Positions 16,204 to 25,491 of a stretch of 64,000 nt of DNA are shown piece by piece; position 1 is the first letter of the stretch; every line of letters begins with the position of its first letter. Origin of the DNA: Aquabacterium parvum (GTDB lineage Bacteria; Pseudomonadota; Gammaproteobacteria; Burkholderiales; Burkholderiaceae_C); NCBI RefSeq assembly GCF_001447195.1, contig NZ_LFRI01000516.1, forward strand, positions 1-64,000. The letters are read 5' to 3'. The position numbers and the translations under genes are program-made. The notes under the pieces are model-generated. The model was not told where the DNA came from. It searched no databases and saw nothing but the letters and a program-made list of their open reading frames with translations.

Positions 16204-16812
16204 TCAACCGCGCTTTTCCAGCACCTTGTCGATGAGTCCGTAGGTGGCGGCCTCTTCGGCCGTCATGTAGTAGTCGCGTTCGGTGTCGTTCTGGATTTTC
16301 TCCAGAGGCTGGCCGGAACGCTCGGCCAGGATTTTGTTGAGCTGCTCGCGGGTTTTAAGGATCTCGCGGGCATGGATCTCGATGTCGGTGGCCTGACCCT
16401 GGGTGCCGCCCAGCGGCTGGTGGATCATGATTTTGCTGTTGGGCAGCGCGAAACGCTTACCCTTGGCGCCAGCGGCCAACAGGAAAGCGCCCATGGAAGC
16501 TGCCATGCCCATGCACAGGGTGGACACATCAGGCTTGATGAAATTCATCGTGTCGAAGATCGACATGCCTGCGCTGACGGAGCCACCGGGCGAGTTGATG
16601 TAGAACGAGATGTCCTTGTCGGGGTTCTCGCTCTCGAGGAACAGCATCTGAGCGACCACCAGGTTGGCCGTGGCGTCGTTGACGGGGCCAACCAGGAAGA
16701 TCACGCGCTCGCGCAGCAGGCGGCTGTAGATGTCGTAGGCGCGCTCACCGCGACCCGATTGTTCGATGACCATGGGCACCATGCCCAGGTTTTGAATGTC
16801 CAGTGCGCTCAT
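16204..16812 (-). CDS. clpP: ClpP, proteolytic subunit of ClpXP
   Basis: A 202-residue serine peptidase forming the tetradecameric barrel. The catalytic triad is readable as Ser106 (MAASMGA), His131 (MIHQPLGG) and an Asp near 180 (NDTERD). The start is ATG at 16812 ([10 protein letters not shown]...), giving the usual family length with a short N-terminal propeptide region; the open frame running up to 17064 has no homologous look and crosses the inverted repeat at 16935-16968. It is followed by clpX. Confidence 0.97.
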   Translation of the reverse strand: MSALDIQNLGMVPMVIEQSGRGERAYDIYSRLLRERVIFLVGPVNDATANLVVAQMLFLESENPDKDISFYINSPGGSVSAGMSIFDTMNFIKPDVSTLCMGMAASMGAFLLAAGAKGKRFALPNSKIMIHQPLGGTQGQATDIEIHAREILKTREQLNKILAERSGQPLEKIQNDTERDYYMTAEEAATYGLIDKVLEKRG

Positions 16813-16934
16813 GTGCTTCCTTGTACGCGTAGGTAGCGAGGCCCCCGCCGGGGGAAATCGACCTCGGTTGAAATCATTATGACGTGCGATGCGGGTGCGC
16901 CGAAGGCCGGAAAAGGCGTCGCTACCTTGACGTC

Positions 16935-16968
16935 GTTTTTCCGTTGCGCGCAAACAGCGCGGAAAAAC
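16935..16968. repeat. Inverted repeat in the tig-clpP intergenic region
   Basis: GTTTTTCCG and CGGAAAAAC are perfect 9-bp arms separated by 16 bp. The 320-bp gap 16813-17132 also holds the tig terminator and presumably the clpP promoter. I could not identify convincing sigma70 or sigma32 hexamers. Confidence 0.45.
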
Positions 16969-17040
16969 ACCGCAGTGGCCTGTCAGCCTCAGGGAATTTC
17001 CCGTGACGAAATCCTCAGATCGCGTCCCAGAAGGTTGCAC

Positions 17041-17081
17041 AAAACAAAAGGCACCGGCAATCACTCAGGATTGCCGGTGCC
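17041..17081 (-). terminator. Terminator downstream of tig
   Basis: GGCACCGGCAAT and ATTGCCGGTGCC make a perfect 12-bp stem (17050-17061 with 17070-17081), followed on the minus strand by CTTTTGTTTT. A second small hairpin of the CCCGCC/GGCGGG type lies at 17105-17118, directly after the tig stop codon. Confidence 0.85.
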
Positions 17082-17132
17082 TCGGGCTGAGCCGCAACTG
17101 AAAGCCCGCCAGGGCGGGTTTCAGTCAGGCGA

Positions 17133-18452
17133 TCAGGCGCCTTGCTGGCCCATCAGCTCTTCGAAGCCCAGGGCCTTGTCGGTCACCTTGGCCTTGGACA
17201 GCACGAATTCAGCCACGTTGCCTTCGATGACGACGGCTTCGACTTCGGCCATGCGCTGGCGGTCGCTCATGTACCAGGCCACCACTTGGGCGGGCTGTTC
17301 GTAGCTCTGGGCCAGTTCCTGGATGTGGGCTTGCAGTTGCTCGGGCTTGGCCTGCAGGTTGTTGGCCTTGACCAGCTCGGCCACGGTCAGGCCCAGGCGC
17401 ACGCGACGCTCGGCCTGGGGCGTGAACATTTCGGCGGGGATCGGTGCCTTGTCGGCGTCGGGGATGCCGCGCGACTTCAGGTCGGCGCGAGCGGCCTCGA
17501 CCATGCGGTCGGTTTCGGCGGCCACCAGGGACTGGGGCAGGTCGAAATCGACAACCTTCAGCAGGGCTTCCATGACGGAGGCCTTGTTGCGGGCCAGGAC
17601 GCGGAACTTGACCTCGCGCTCGAGGTTGCGCTTGACGTCGGCGCGCAGGGCTTCAACGGTGCCTTCGGCCAGACCCAGGGACTTGATGAAGTCTTCGGTC
17701 AGCTCGGGCAGGTTCTGCTGCTCGACCTTCTTGAGGGTGACCAGGAAGTCGGCTTCCTTGCCGGCCACGTCCTTGCCGTGGTAGTCCTCGGGGAAGGCCA
17801 GGGGGAAGGTCTTGGAGTCGCCGGTCTTCATGCCGCGAACAGCCTTCTCGAAGGCTTCGAGCATCTGGCCTTCGCCGACCAGGAACTGGAAGCCTTCGGC
17901 CTTGCCGCCGTCAAAGGGCACGCCGTCGATCTTGCCTTCGAAGTCGATGGTGACGCGGTCGCCGTCTGCGGCGCCTTCGGCAGCCGGACGCTGGGCGAAG
18001 GTGCGGCGCTGCTTGCGCAGGATCTCGACGGTGCGGTCGATGGCAGCGTCGTTGACTTCGGAGCTCACGCGCTCGACTTCGGCTGCGGTCAGGTCGCCGA
18101 TGGTGACTTCGGGGTAGACCTCGAAGGTGGCGTCGAACTGGAGTTGGCCTTCAACGGGGCCGCCTTCCTTTTCGGCGATGCGGGGCTGGCCGGCCACGCG
18201 CAGTTGCGCTTCCTGGGCGGCCTTGGCGAAGGCTTCGCCGAGTTGGTCGTTGATGACTTCGTACTGGACGGAGTAGCCGTAGCGCTGGGCCACGACGTTC
18301 ATCGGCACCTTGCCGGGGCGGAAGCCGTCGGCCTTGGTGGTGCGAGCCAGCTTCTTGAGGCGGGCATCGACTTCGCTCTTGAGGGCATCGGCTGCCAGCG
18401 ACAGCGTGATGCGGCGCTCCAGCTTGTCGAGGGTCTCCACGGTGATCGCCAT
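17133..18452 (-). CDS. tig: Trigger factor (ribosome-associated chaperone)
   Basis: A 439-residue protein of standard three-domain layout: an N-terminal ribosome-binding domain with the signature region GFRPGKVPMNVV (about residues 43-54), an FKBP-type peptidyl-prolyl isomerase domain (DRVTIDFEGKIDGVPFDGGKAEGFQFLVGEGQMLEAFE), and a helical C-terminal substrate cradle. It binds nascent chains at the exit tunnel. The start is ATG at 18452 (MAITVETLDKLERR); the longer frame runs into the upstream tRNA. It heads the tig-clpP-clpX-lon gene cluster, 43 bp after tRNA-Leu(UAG). Confidence 0.97.
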   Translation of the reverse strand: MAITVETLDKLERRITLSLAADALKSEVDARLKKLARTTKADGFRPGKVPMNVVAQRYGYSVQYEVINDQLGEAFAKAAQEAQLRVAGQPRIAEKEGGPVEGQLQFDATFEVYPEVTIGDLTAAEVERVSSEVNDAAIDRTVEILRKQRRTFAQRPAAEGAADGDRVTIDFEGKIDGVPFDGGKAEGFQFLVGEGQMLEAFEKAVRGMKTGDSKTFPLAFPEDYHGKDVAGKEADFLVTLKKVEQQNLPELTEDFIKSLGLAEGTVEALRADVKRNLEREVKFRVLARNKASVMEALLKVVDFDLPQSLVAAETDRMVEAARADLKSRGIPDADKAPIPAEMFTPQAERRVRLGLTVAELVKANNLQAKPEQLQAHIQELAQSYEQPAQVVAWYMSDRQRMAEVEAVVIEGNVAEFVLSKAKVTDKALGFEELMGQQGA

Positions 18453-18495
18453 GATTTGAACTCTCTGCAAAAGGTAAAAAGAAAAGGGTTGTCTG

Positions 18496-18582
18496 TGGTG
18501 CGCGGGGGGGGACTCGAACCCCCACACCATTGCTGGCGTCAGGACCTAAACCTGGTGCGTCTACCAATTTCGCCACCCGCGC
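18496..18582 (-). tRNA. tRNA-Leu (UAG)
   Basis: An 87-nt class II tRNA with long variable arm, acceptor GCGCGGG/CCCGCGC, anticodon TAG in the loop TTTAGGT and encoded CCA. It sits directly upstream of tig on the same strand. Confidence 0.95.
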
Positions 18583-18733
18583 ACAGACAGCGGAAGGTTC
18601 GTCGGCGCACCCCTGGAAACTCCAGAAGCGCCTGCCGGCGAACCAGGTGATTCGGTCTGAACCTGGGATTCTACTGCGGTGCGGGCCACGTTTTGCCCAA
18701 GGCGCGCCAAAGGAAAACGCGCAGCCGCAGCCG

Positions 18734-21700
18734 TCAGGTGGCAGCCTCCTCGGGACGGCGCACCCTGAACCAGGCCGCGTACATGGCCGGCAGGGCCAGC
18801 AGGGTCAGCAAGGTGGCCACGATCAGCCCGCCCATGATGGCCACGGCCATGGGGCCCCAGAAGACGCTGCGGCTGAGCGGGATCATGGCCAGCACCGCAG
18901 CCGCCGCCGTCAGCACGATGGGGCGGAAGCGCCGCACGGCCGCACCCACGACGGCATCCCAGGCCGGCACGCCGCGGGCGCGGTCCTGCTCGATCTGGTC
19001 GATCAGGATGACGGAGTTGCGCATGATCATGCCCATCAGGGCGATGACACCCAACAGCGCGACGAAGCCGAACGGTCGGTTCAAGGCCAGCAGGGCCATG
19101 GCCACTCCCGCGATGCCCATCGGGCCCGTCAGGAAGACCAGCATGGCGCGCGAGAAGCTCTGCAGCTGCAGCATCAGCAAGGTGAAGATGATGAACAGCA
19201 TCACCGGCATGTTGGCGAAGATGGAGCCCTGCCCCTTCGAGCTTTCTTCGGCGGTACCGGCCAGCTCGATGCGGTAGCCCGGCGGCAGCTCGGCCTGCAT
19301 GGCCTGCAGCTTGGGCCACAAGGCCATGCTCACCGTCGGCCCCTGCACGCCGTCGCGGACGTCGGCCTGCACGGTGATGGCGAAATGGCGACCTTCGCGC
19401 CACAGCACGCCCGGCTCCCAGACCAGCTTGGGCTTGGCCACCTGCAGCACCGGGATCATGCGACCCGTGGCGCTGGGCACATAGGCGTTGTCCAGGGCTT
19501 CGAGGGTCAGGCGCTCGGATTGCGGCACGCGGAATTCGATGTCGATGAGGCGATCGCCCTCGCGGTACTGCGCCAGCGTGGCACCCGATGTCAGGATGCG
19601 GCTGGCCTGGGCGATGGACTGCGAGCTCACGCCCAAGGCGCGGGCCTTGTCCTGGTCCACAGACAACCTGATGGCCTTGACCGACTCGTTCCAGTTGTCG
19701 TTGACACCGTGGAGGTCGGGGCTGGTGCGCAGCACGTCCTTGGCGCGGTCGGCGATGCCGCGCAACACCGTGACGTCTTCCCCCACGATGCGGAACTGCA
19801 CCGGGTAAGGCACGGGCGGGCCGTTGGGCAGCAGGCGCACGCGACCGCGCACCTCCGGGAACTCGGTGGCCAGGATTTCCGGCAGTGCTTTGCGAAGGCG
19901 TTCGCGCTCTTTCGGGGTCTCCGGAATGAGCACGACCTCGCTGATGTTGCTCTGCGGGAAGATCTGGTCCATCGGCAGGTAAAAGCGCGGCAGGCCACTG
20001 CCGATCCAGGTGCTGACGGTCTTGACGCCCGGCTCCTTGAGCATGCGGGCCTCGAAGCGCCTTGCAACATCCTCGGAGGCACGAACGCTGGCGCCCTCCT
20101 CCAGCCACAGGTCGACGATGAGCTCGGGGCGACTGGAATCCGGGAAGAACTGCTGCTGTACCTTGCCCATGCCCATCACGCCCAGCACCAAAGCGGCGAT
20201 GGTCAGACCGATGGTGACCCAACGGTGCTGCACACACCAGTTCACCAGCGCGCGAAAGCGGGCGTAGAAGGGCGTGTCGTAGAGGTCGGCGGAGTTGCCT
20301 TCGGAGACCTTCGGCTTGGTCTTGAGCAGCAGCAGGCCCAGGTAGGGCACGAAGTACACCGACACCAACCAAGACAGCAGCAGCGCCGCTGCGGTGACTG
20401 CGAAGATGGCGAAGGTGTACTCACCCACGGCCGACTTGGCCATGCCGATGGGCAGGAAGCCTGCCGCGGTGATCAGCGTGCCGGTCAGCATGGGGATGGC
20501 CGTGATGTCGTAGGCGGCCGTGGCGGCACGCACCTTGTCGTAGCCTTCTTCCAGCTTGTGGACCATCATCTCGACGGCGATGATGGCGTCGTCGACCAGC
20601 AGGCCCAAAGCGATGATGAGCGCGCCCAGCGAGATCTTGTGCAGGCCCACGTTGGCGTAGTACATGACCAAGAAGGTCATGGCCAGCACCAGCGGGATGG
20701 TGATGGCCACCACCAGGCCAGGCCAAACATCCAGGCGCAGCGGCTTGGTGTGCAGACCCAGGCTGATGAAGCTCACGGCCAACACCACGACCACGGCCTC
20801 GATGAGCACCTTGAGGAACTCGCCCACAGAAGAAGACACCGCCTGCGGCTGGTCCTGGAGCTGGTCCAGCTCGATGCCCACCGGCAGGCTGGCTCGGATG
20901 CGCTCTGAGGCCGTCCTCAGGTCCTTGCCCAGGGCGATGATGTCACCCCCCTTGGCCATCGAAATACCCAGGGCGATGACCTGTTTCCCTTGGTGGCGCA
21001 CCTTGACGGTGGCCGGGTCCTGGTAACCGCGGCGGATCTGGGCGATGTCGCCGAGCTTGAGGTTGCGCGACTGCCCGGTGGCCGGGTTGGTGACGCGAAT
21101 GGGCACCTGGCGCAATTGATCGATGTTCTGGAACGCGCCGTTGACGCGCATTTGCACCGTCAGGCGCTCACCGGTGTAGACACCGCCGCTCTCGATGGCG
21201 TTTTGCGCGTTGAGCTCCGACACCACGTGGTTCATGTCGATGCCCAACTGGGCCAGCTTTTGCTGCGGGATCTCGACAAACACCTTTTCGGCTTGAACAC
21301 CGAACAGCTCGACCTTGGCGACCCCAGGCACGCGCAGCATGTCCGAGCGAGCCCGCTCGGCGAATTGCCGCAACTCCTCTTCCGTGAACCCATCGGCCGA
21401 CAGCGCATAGATGCTGCCGTAGACGTCGCCGAACTCGTCGTTGAAGAAAGGACCGATGACACCCTGGGGAAACGTGCCCCGCATGTCACCGACCTTCTTG
21501 CGCACCTGGTACCAGAGGTTGGAGATCTCCTTGGGCGGCGACGAGTCCTTGACCACCATCAGCGTGAACGACTCGCCCGGCTTGGTGTAGGACTGGATGC
21601 GGTCGGCGTAAGGCACCTCCTGCAGGGTGCGCTCGATCTTGTCGGTGACTTGCTCGGCCATCTGCTGAGCCGTGGTGCCGGGCCAGTAGGCGCGCACCAC

Positions 21701-21880
21701 CATCACGCGAAAGGCAAACGGCGGGTCCTCGTCCTGCCCCAACTGGAAGTAGGCCGCAAAACCCAGCAGCATCAGCACCACCATGAGGTAGCGCGTGAGG
21801 GCGCGGTGCTCCAGCGCCCAGCGGGAAATGTTGAAGCGCTGAGCCTGGGGCTCAGCCGTGTCGTGTTCGGTGTGACTCAC
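18734..21880 (-). CDS. RND-family efflux pump inner-membrane transporter
   Basis: A 1048-residue proton-driven transporter of the HAE1/AcrB superfamily with twelve expected membrane helices and two large periplasmic loops. TM4 carries the proton-relay aspartate pair in GLLVDDAIIAVEMM. The N-terminus (RYLMVVLMLLGFAAYFQLGQDEDPPFAFRVMVV) resembles the MexK/TriC branch more than AcrB, so I infer drug or biocide efflux without naming a substrate. The preferred start is GTG at 21880, six bases after AGGAG; the GTG at 21883 is too close. It is co-transcribed with the adaptor gene 45 bp upstream. No outer-membrane channel gene is adjacent, so it may share one. Confidence 0.92.
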   Translation of the reverse strand: MSHTEHDTAEPQAQRFNISRWALEHRALTRYLMVVLMLLGFAAYFQLGQDEDPPFAFRVMVVRAYWPGTTAQQMAEQVTDKIERTLQEVPYADRIQSYTKPGESFTLMVVKDSSPPKEISNLWYQVRKKVGDMRGTFPQGVIGPFFNDEFGDVYGSIYALSADGFTEEELRQFAERARSDMLRVPGVAKVELFGVQAEKVFVEIPQQKLAQLGIDMNHVVSELNAQNAIESGGVYTGERLTVQMRVNGAFQNIDQLRQVPIRVTNPATGQSRNLKLGDIAQIRRGYQDPATVKVRHQGKQVIALGISMAKGGDIIALGKDLRTASERIRASLPVGIELDQLQDQPQAVSSSVGEFLKVLIEAVVVVLAVSFISLGLHTKPLRLDVWPGLVVAITIPLVLAMTFLVMYYANVGLHKISLGALIIALGLLVDDAIIAVEMMVHKLEEGYDKVRAATAAYDITAIPMLTGTLITAAGFLPIGMAKSAVGEYTFAIFAVTAAALLLSWLVSVYFVPYLGLLLLKTKPKVSEGNSADLYDTPFYARFRALVNWCVQHRWVTIGLTIAALVLGVMGMGKVQQQFFPDSSRPELIVDLWLEEGASVRASEDVARRFEARMLKEPGVKTVSTWIGSGLPRFYLPMDQIFPQSNISEVVLIPETPKERERLRKALPEILATEFPEVRGRVRLLPNGPPVPYPVQFRIVGEDVTVLRGIADRAKDVLRTSPDLHGVNDNWNESVKAIRLSVDQDKARALGVSSQSIAQASRILTSGATLAQYREGDRLIDIEFRVPQSERLTLEALDNAYVPSATGRMIPVLQVAKPKLVWEPGVLWREGRHFAITVQADVRDGVQGPTVSMALWPKLQAMQAELPPGYRIELAGTAEESSKGQGSIFANMPVMLFIIFTLLMLQLQSFSRAMLVFLTGPMGIAGVAMALLALNRPFGFVALLGVIALMGMIMRNSVILIDQIEQDRARGVPAWDAVVGAAVRRFRPIVLTAAAAVLAMIPLSRSVFWGPMAVAIMGGLIVATLLTLLALPAMYAAWFRVRRPEEAAT

Positions 21881-21925
21881 CACCAGCTCCTGATCGGGTC
21901 GGTTGCTCGATGATCCGCGCAGGGA

Positions 21926-23095
21926 TCAGGAACGAGATGGCATCGGGGTCGACGCCGAAGACGCCGCAGCAGGCGGCACGGCCGGGCGCTCACCCAAGCC
22001 GGGCTCGACGTAGCGCTTGACCTTCTGCCCAGGGTTGAGGACGTGCACACCAGCGGTCACCACCTCCTGACCAGGCTTGAGCCCGTCGGCCACCAGGACC
22101 ACGTTGCCAACGATGTCGCCGGTGACCACGGGCTGCGGCTTGACGGTCATGGACTGGCCATCCAGCACCCAGACCACCGAGCGGCCTTCGCGCTGTGCCA
22201 GGGCGTGCAGAGGCAGCTGGATGCCACCCTTGATGCGGGTGGGGGTGCGCACGAGCACGGCAGCCGTCTGGCCAAGCTCGGCCTGGAGTTCGCCGATGTC
22301 GGCCTTGACCAGCAGGGTGCGGGTGAGGCTGTCGGTGGCGCCCGCCACCTCACGCACCTTGGCCGCTGACCATTCCGTCGCGCCCCAACGGCGCACCTGG
22401 ATGCCTGCGGATTTGCCAATCAACGCGCGCACAGCGGGGCCCATGTCTTCCGGCACGGCAAAAACAACGTCACGGGGGCCGTCCTGAGCCAGCGTCAACA
22501 CGGGCTGCCCTGCCCCCACGACCTGCCCTGGCTCGACATCAACCGAGGTGATCACGCCGGCAGCGCCCGCGGTCAGCGACGCGTAGCCAGCCTGATTGAG
22601 CTGAACACCAGCCTGGGCACGAGCCTGGCGAAGGCTGGCCTGCGCAGCGCGTTCGGCCGTGGTGTGGCGCTCGAGCTCGGCTTCGCTGATGAAACCTTGT
22701 GAACGCAGCTCTTTGAAGCGCGCCAGGTCAGCGCCGGCCTGCCCTGCCTGGGCCTCCGCCGCAGACAAGGCCGCTTTGGCCGCGTCGGCGCCCAGCCTCA
22801 GGTCCTGCGGATCGACCTGTGCCAACAACTGGCCAGCCTTGACCCGTTGCCCCAGCTCCACCGCGCGCTGCGTCACCTTGCCACCCACCCGGAAGGACAA
22901 GCGAGATTCGGTGCGGGCTCGGATGTCGGCAGAAAACTCTCGTTGCAACGAGGCGCCGCCATCGGACAGCACCATGGTGCGCACGGCCCGAATCGGGGCC
23001 ACTTGCTCGGCCTGCTTGCCGCAAGCAGACAAGAAAACAGCAGAGACGAGGAGGATCGCGACCAGGGGCGCGGCAGAAGGCGCAGAACGAGACAT
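21926..23095 (-). CDS. RND efflux periplasmic adaptor lipoprotein
   Basis: A 389-residue membrane-fusion protein. The signal peptide ends in a lipobox (VFLSAC, Cys about residue 24), so it is anchored as a lipoprotein. The lipoyl halves (LSFRVGGKVTQRAVELGQRVKAGQLLAQVDPQD and ASLTAGAAGVITSVDVEPGQVVGAGQPV) surround a helical hairpin, followed by beta-barrel and membrane-proximal domains. It joins the RND transporter to an outer-membrane channel. The start is ATG at 23095 (MSRSAPSAAPLVA); an in-frame ATG at 23128 would lengthen the signal peptide by 11 residues. It is the first gene of the efflux operon, behind a TetR-type operator. Confidence 0.9.
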   Translation of the reverse strand: MSRSAPSAAPLVAILLVSAVFLSACGKQAEQVAPIRAVRTMVLSDGGASLQREFSADIRARTESRLSFRVGGKVTQRAVELGQRVKAGQLLAQVDPQDLRLGADAAKAALSAAEAQAGQAGADLARFKELRSQGFISEAELERHTTAERAAQASLRQARAQAGVQLNQAGYASLTAGAAGVITSVDVEPGQVVGAGQPVLTLAQDGPRDVVFAVPEDMGPAVRALIGKSAGIQVRRWGATEWSAAKVREVAGATDSLTRTLLVKADIGELQAELGQTAAVLVRTPTRIKGGIQLPLHALAQREGRSVVWVLDGQSMTVKPQPVVTGDIVGNVVLVADGLKPGQEVVTAGVHVLNPGQKVKRYVEPGLGERPAVPPAAASSASTPMPSRS

Positions 23096-23210
23096 GGAGG
23101 GAGCAGGAGTTGCCAGGGGCCAGCGCATGGTGTGCAGGGGTTCGGATGCAAGGAGGACAACCGCCGTCGCGGTCGGGTCGGATCACCCATGCCAACCTGG
23201 TGGCGCAGCA

Positions 23211-23258
23211 ACTGACCCGCGGGTCAGTAATGTAGGCACGCGCGCCTGCCCATGTCAA
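23211..23258 (-). promoter_or_regulatory. RND operon promoter with TetR-type operator
   Basis: On the minus strand TTGACA (23258-23253), an 18-bp spacer and TACATT (23234-23229) form a strong sigma70 promoter. Immediately after the -10 box lies ACTGACCCGCGGGTCAGT (23211-23228), a perfect 18-bp palindrome of the TGACC...GGTCA kind bound by TetR-family repressors. A repressor there would cover the transcription start. No tetR gene is in the window. Confidence 0.75.
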
Positions 23259-23337
23259 TTCAGCTGTTGAGACAATGGCGACCTCTTTGTCCGCCCCTTG
23301 TTGTTTGTTGCGGGCAAACCCGAACCCTCACACCACC

Positions 23338-24207
23338 ATGTCCGAGACCCCCCATCCCTTGTCGCCAGATTTTCCTCGCCCTGGCAGCAGCCTGGCTCAC
23401 GCGATGCGCCTAAGCCCTGCGGCGCACGCACCCGCCCTGCTCTGCTGGCTGAATTGGTGGCACGAAACGGCCCGCATCCCGTTGGACGTCCAGGACCCGG
23501 GCGTGGCCGAAACCAAGCTGCGTTGGTGGGCCAACGAGCTGCAGGCAACCGAACGGGGCGAGCCCAACCACCCCCTCACGCGCGAGAAAAACAACTTGCG
23601 CCTGCCCGAGGGAGCCACTTGGCCAGAAACCGCCGTTTGCATGACCCAGATCGAGGGCCTGGTTCAACTGGTGCATCAAAACCGCTGGATGGACGAAGCC
23701 CACTTCGTGCGCCACGCTCAGCAGACCACCGGACTGGCCTGCGAAAGCGCTGCACGCCTGCTGGGGGCCACGAGCGATGAGGCGCGCTCGGCCGCCGCCT
23801 TGCTTGGCACCGGCCTGCGCCTGAGCCACCGACTGGGGCGCCTGGGCCAGGACGCACGCGCTGGCTGGGTCATGGTGGGCATCGATTTGTTGCAGACCCA
23901 CGACGTCAAGGCACACCAGCTGGTCAAGCCGGTTCCTGAGCAGGCGCCGCCAGGCTGGCCGCAGCTGCTGGCGGACCTCGCGCAACGCGCTCGCACGCCA
24001 CTGCATGAATCCCTGGGTCAGATTCGGCGCCTGCCCAAAGATCAGTCCAAGGCCCTGCGACCGCTGGTGCTGCTGGCGCACCTGGCGCTCACCCAGGTCG
24101 AGGTGGTGGCCAACGCGGGCGACGCCGTGCTGCACCAGCGCCTGCTGCTGACGCCCTGGCGCAAGGCCTGGACCGCTCAACGCGTGGCCTGGGGCTGGAT
24201 GCGCTGA
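23338..24207 (+). CDS. Squalene/phytoene synthase-like protein, possibly non-catalytic
   Basis: A 289-residue helical protein of the SQS_PSY fold, started at ATG 23338 (MSETPHPLSP). Readable blocks are VAETKLRWWANEL (about residues 56-68) and GTGLRLSHRLGRLGQDARAGWVMVGIDLLQTHDV (about 160-195). In true prenyl synthases both regions carry Asp-rich Mg-binding motifs. Here the second reads RLGRLGQD with one Asp and the first has none, so head-to-head prenyl condensation is doubtful. The KLRWW block resembles the NDUFAF6-like branch of this fold. It is convergent with the next gene, with stops 3 bp apart. Confidence 0.75.
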   Translation: MSETPHPLSPDFPRPGSSLAHAMRLSPAAHAPALLCWLNWWHETARIPLDVQDPGVAETKLRWWANELQATERGEPNHPLTREKNNLRLPEGATWPETAVCMTQIEGLVQLVHQNRWMDEAHFVRHAQQTTGLACESAARLLGATSDEARSAAALLGTGLRLSHRLGRLGQDARAGWVMVGIDLLQTHDVKAHQLVKPVPEQAPPGWPQLLADLAQRARTPLHESLGQIRRLPKDQSKALRPLVLLAHLALTQVEVVANAGDAVLHQRLLLTPWRKAWTAQRVAWGWMR

Positions 24208-24210
24208 ACC

Positions 24211-25368
24211 TCAGCGGCCAAAAGGCGCGGCCAGGGGCTCACCCACGAACAGGCTCTGACGGGGCCATGCGACGCTCTTCCAGTAAGCCTCCATGGCCGA
24301 GGCCCCCTGGGCATAGAACAACAGCAGCAACTGTGGGTGCGGGAACTTCTGCAGGTGTGCGCAAGGCTCGCTCACCGTGCCATGGCTGGCCGTGGCGCCA
24401 GCCTGTATCCAGGACATCACCGTCATCTGGCTGTTGGGCTTGTCGAGGACACCTCCGAACGAGGTCAGGTGATCGGCCAAGGCGCCTGGCAGGAAGTTGA
24501 CGCTCTCGAGGCCGTCCACGTGCGTGCGACCGGTCAGGTACATCAACACCCGGTCAGCGTGACGCAAGGCGTCGGTCTGGTCCAGGTGGACGTCGATGCC
24601 AAAAGCCGGCACCGGACCGGCCGGCGGAAACAGTTGACGACGCACGCTGCGCAGGGCGTCGGACGTGGCCACGAAATGCACGTTCGCAGGCTGCGCCCCA
24701 CGCTCACCGAGTGTGCCGTCCGAAGCCACCCCGCGGTTGATGAGGGCCCTGGCCTGGGCCACGTCGGGTGCGGCCAGCAACATGCTCAGGCGAACGCCCA
24801 AGTCACGCATCGGGTGGGTGCTGGAGGAGCCGAAGTACCGCGATGGCTTGCTGGGTGCGCAGGTCTTTTCACAAAGTGCCGGATCGAACCCCAGGGCCAG
24901 CGCCCCGGTGATGCTGTGGCACTCGACCGCGTGCGGCTGGCGCCAAGCCAGGGCCAGGCCCTGGGTTCGCACGCCGAAAAAGCCATCGACCTGGCGCCTG
25001 AAAGCCTGGAACTCCTGGCGATCCAGGGTGGGCCTGACGGGCAGGCGCAACCTCAGCACCTGGCTGGGCGAGATCTTGCGCGCGCGGATGTAGTGCTCGC
25101 CCACCTCGACGGAGTACGGGTCGTCCACGTTGATGACCACACCGAGTTCTTCTGCGGTGATCCGCCCCCACACCCGCGGCACCCTGATCCATTGGCGGCT
25201 GCTGGCGTTGGCACCAGCGCCCTCGTCGGATGCCTCGACCGCACGAGATGCCGCTGGCGACGTGGCCGATTGAGCCCGCACAGGCGTGGACGCCATCGAG
25301 CAAATCAGGGCCAGGAAAGCGGACGCCAACACGGCGGCGCGGGGCAATGAAGAACCAAACCTGTGCAT
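24211..25368 (-). CDS. TIGR03790-like exported protein
   Basis: A 385-residue protein with an N-terminal signal peptide (RAAVLASAFLALICSMASTPVRA). The mature part opens with a family-type block LGVVINVDDPYSVEVGEHYIRARKISPSQVLRLRLP and ends with SAMEAYWKSVAWPRQSLFVGEPLAAPFG, both of which I recognise from the uncharacterised TIGR03790 family. Its role is unknown and it is probably periplasmic. The start is ATG at 25368 (MHRFGSSLPR...). It is divergent from the IclR gene across a 123-bp intergenic region, so joint control is possible but unproven. Confidence 0.75.
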   Translation of the reverse strand: MHRFGSSLPRAAVLASAFLALICSMASTPVRAQSATSPAASRAVEASDEGAGANASSRQWIRVPRVWGRITAEELGVVINVDDPYSVEVGEHYIRARKISPSQVLRLRLPVRPTLDRQEFQAFRRQVDGFFGVRTQGLALAWRQPHAVECHSITGALALGFDPALCEKTCAPSKPSRYFGSSSTHPMRDLGVRLSMLLAAPDVAQARALINRGVASDGTLGERGAQPANVHFVATSDALRSVRRQLFPPAGPVPAFGIDVHLDQTDALRHADRVLMYLTGRTHVDGLESVNFLPGALADHLTSFGGVLDKPNSQMTVMSWIQAGATASHGTVSEPCAHLQKFPHPQLLLLFYAQGASAMEAYWKSVAWPRQSLFVGEPLAAPFGR

Positions 25369-25491
25369 GGCCGTATCAGATGCCAAAAAAGGCACATGGG
25401 AAAAGTGGAACTGCACTCAAGGAACCGCCAGTTTCGCCGATTGATGCTTCATCCCACGTCCCAAAAGGCCATTGCGCCGAAGGAAAACCCG

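Noticed and set aside
18530-20908. Plus-strand open frame of 792 codons
   Set aside because: It is antisense to the RND transporter and has no recognisable domain.
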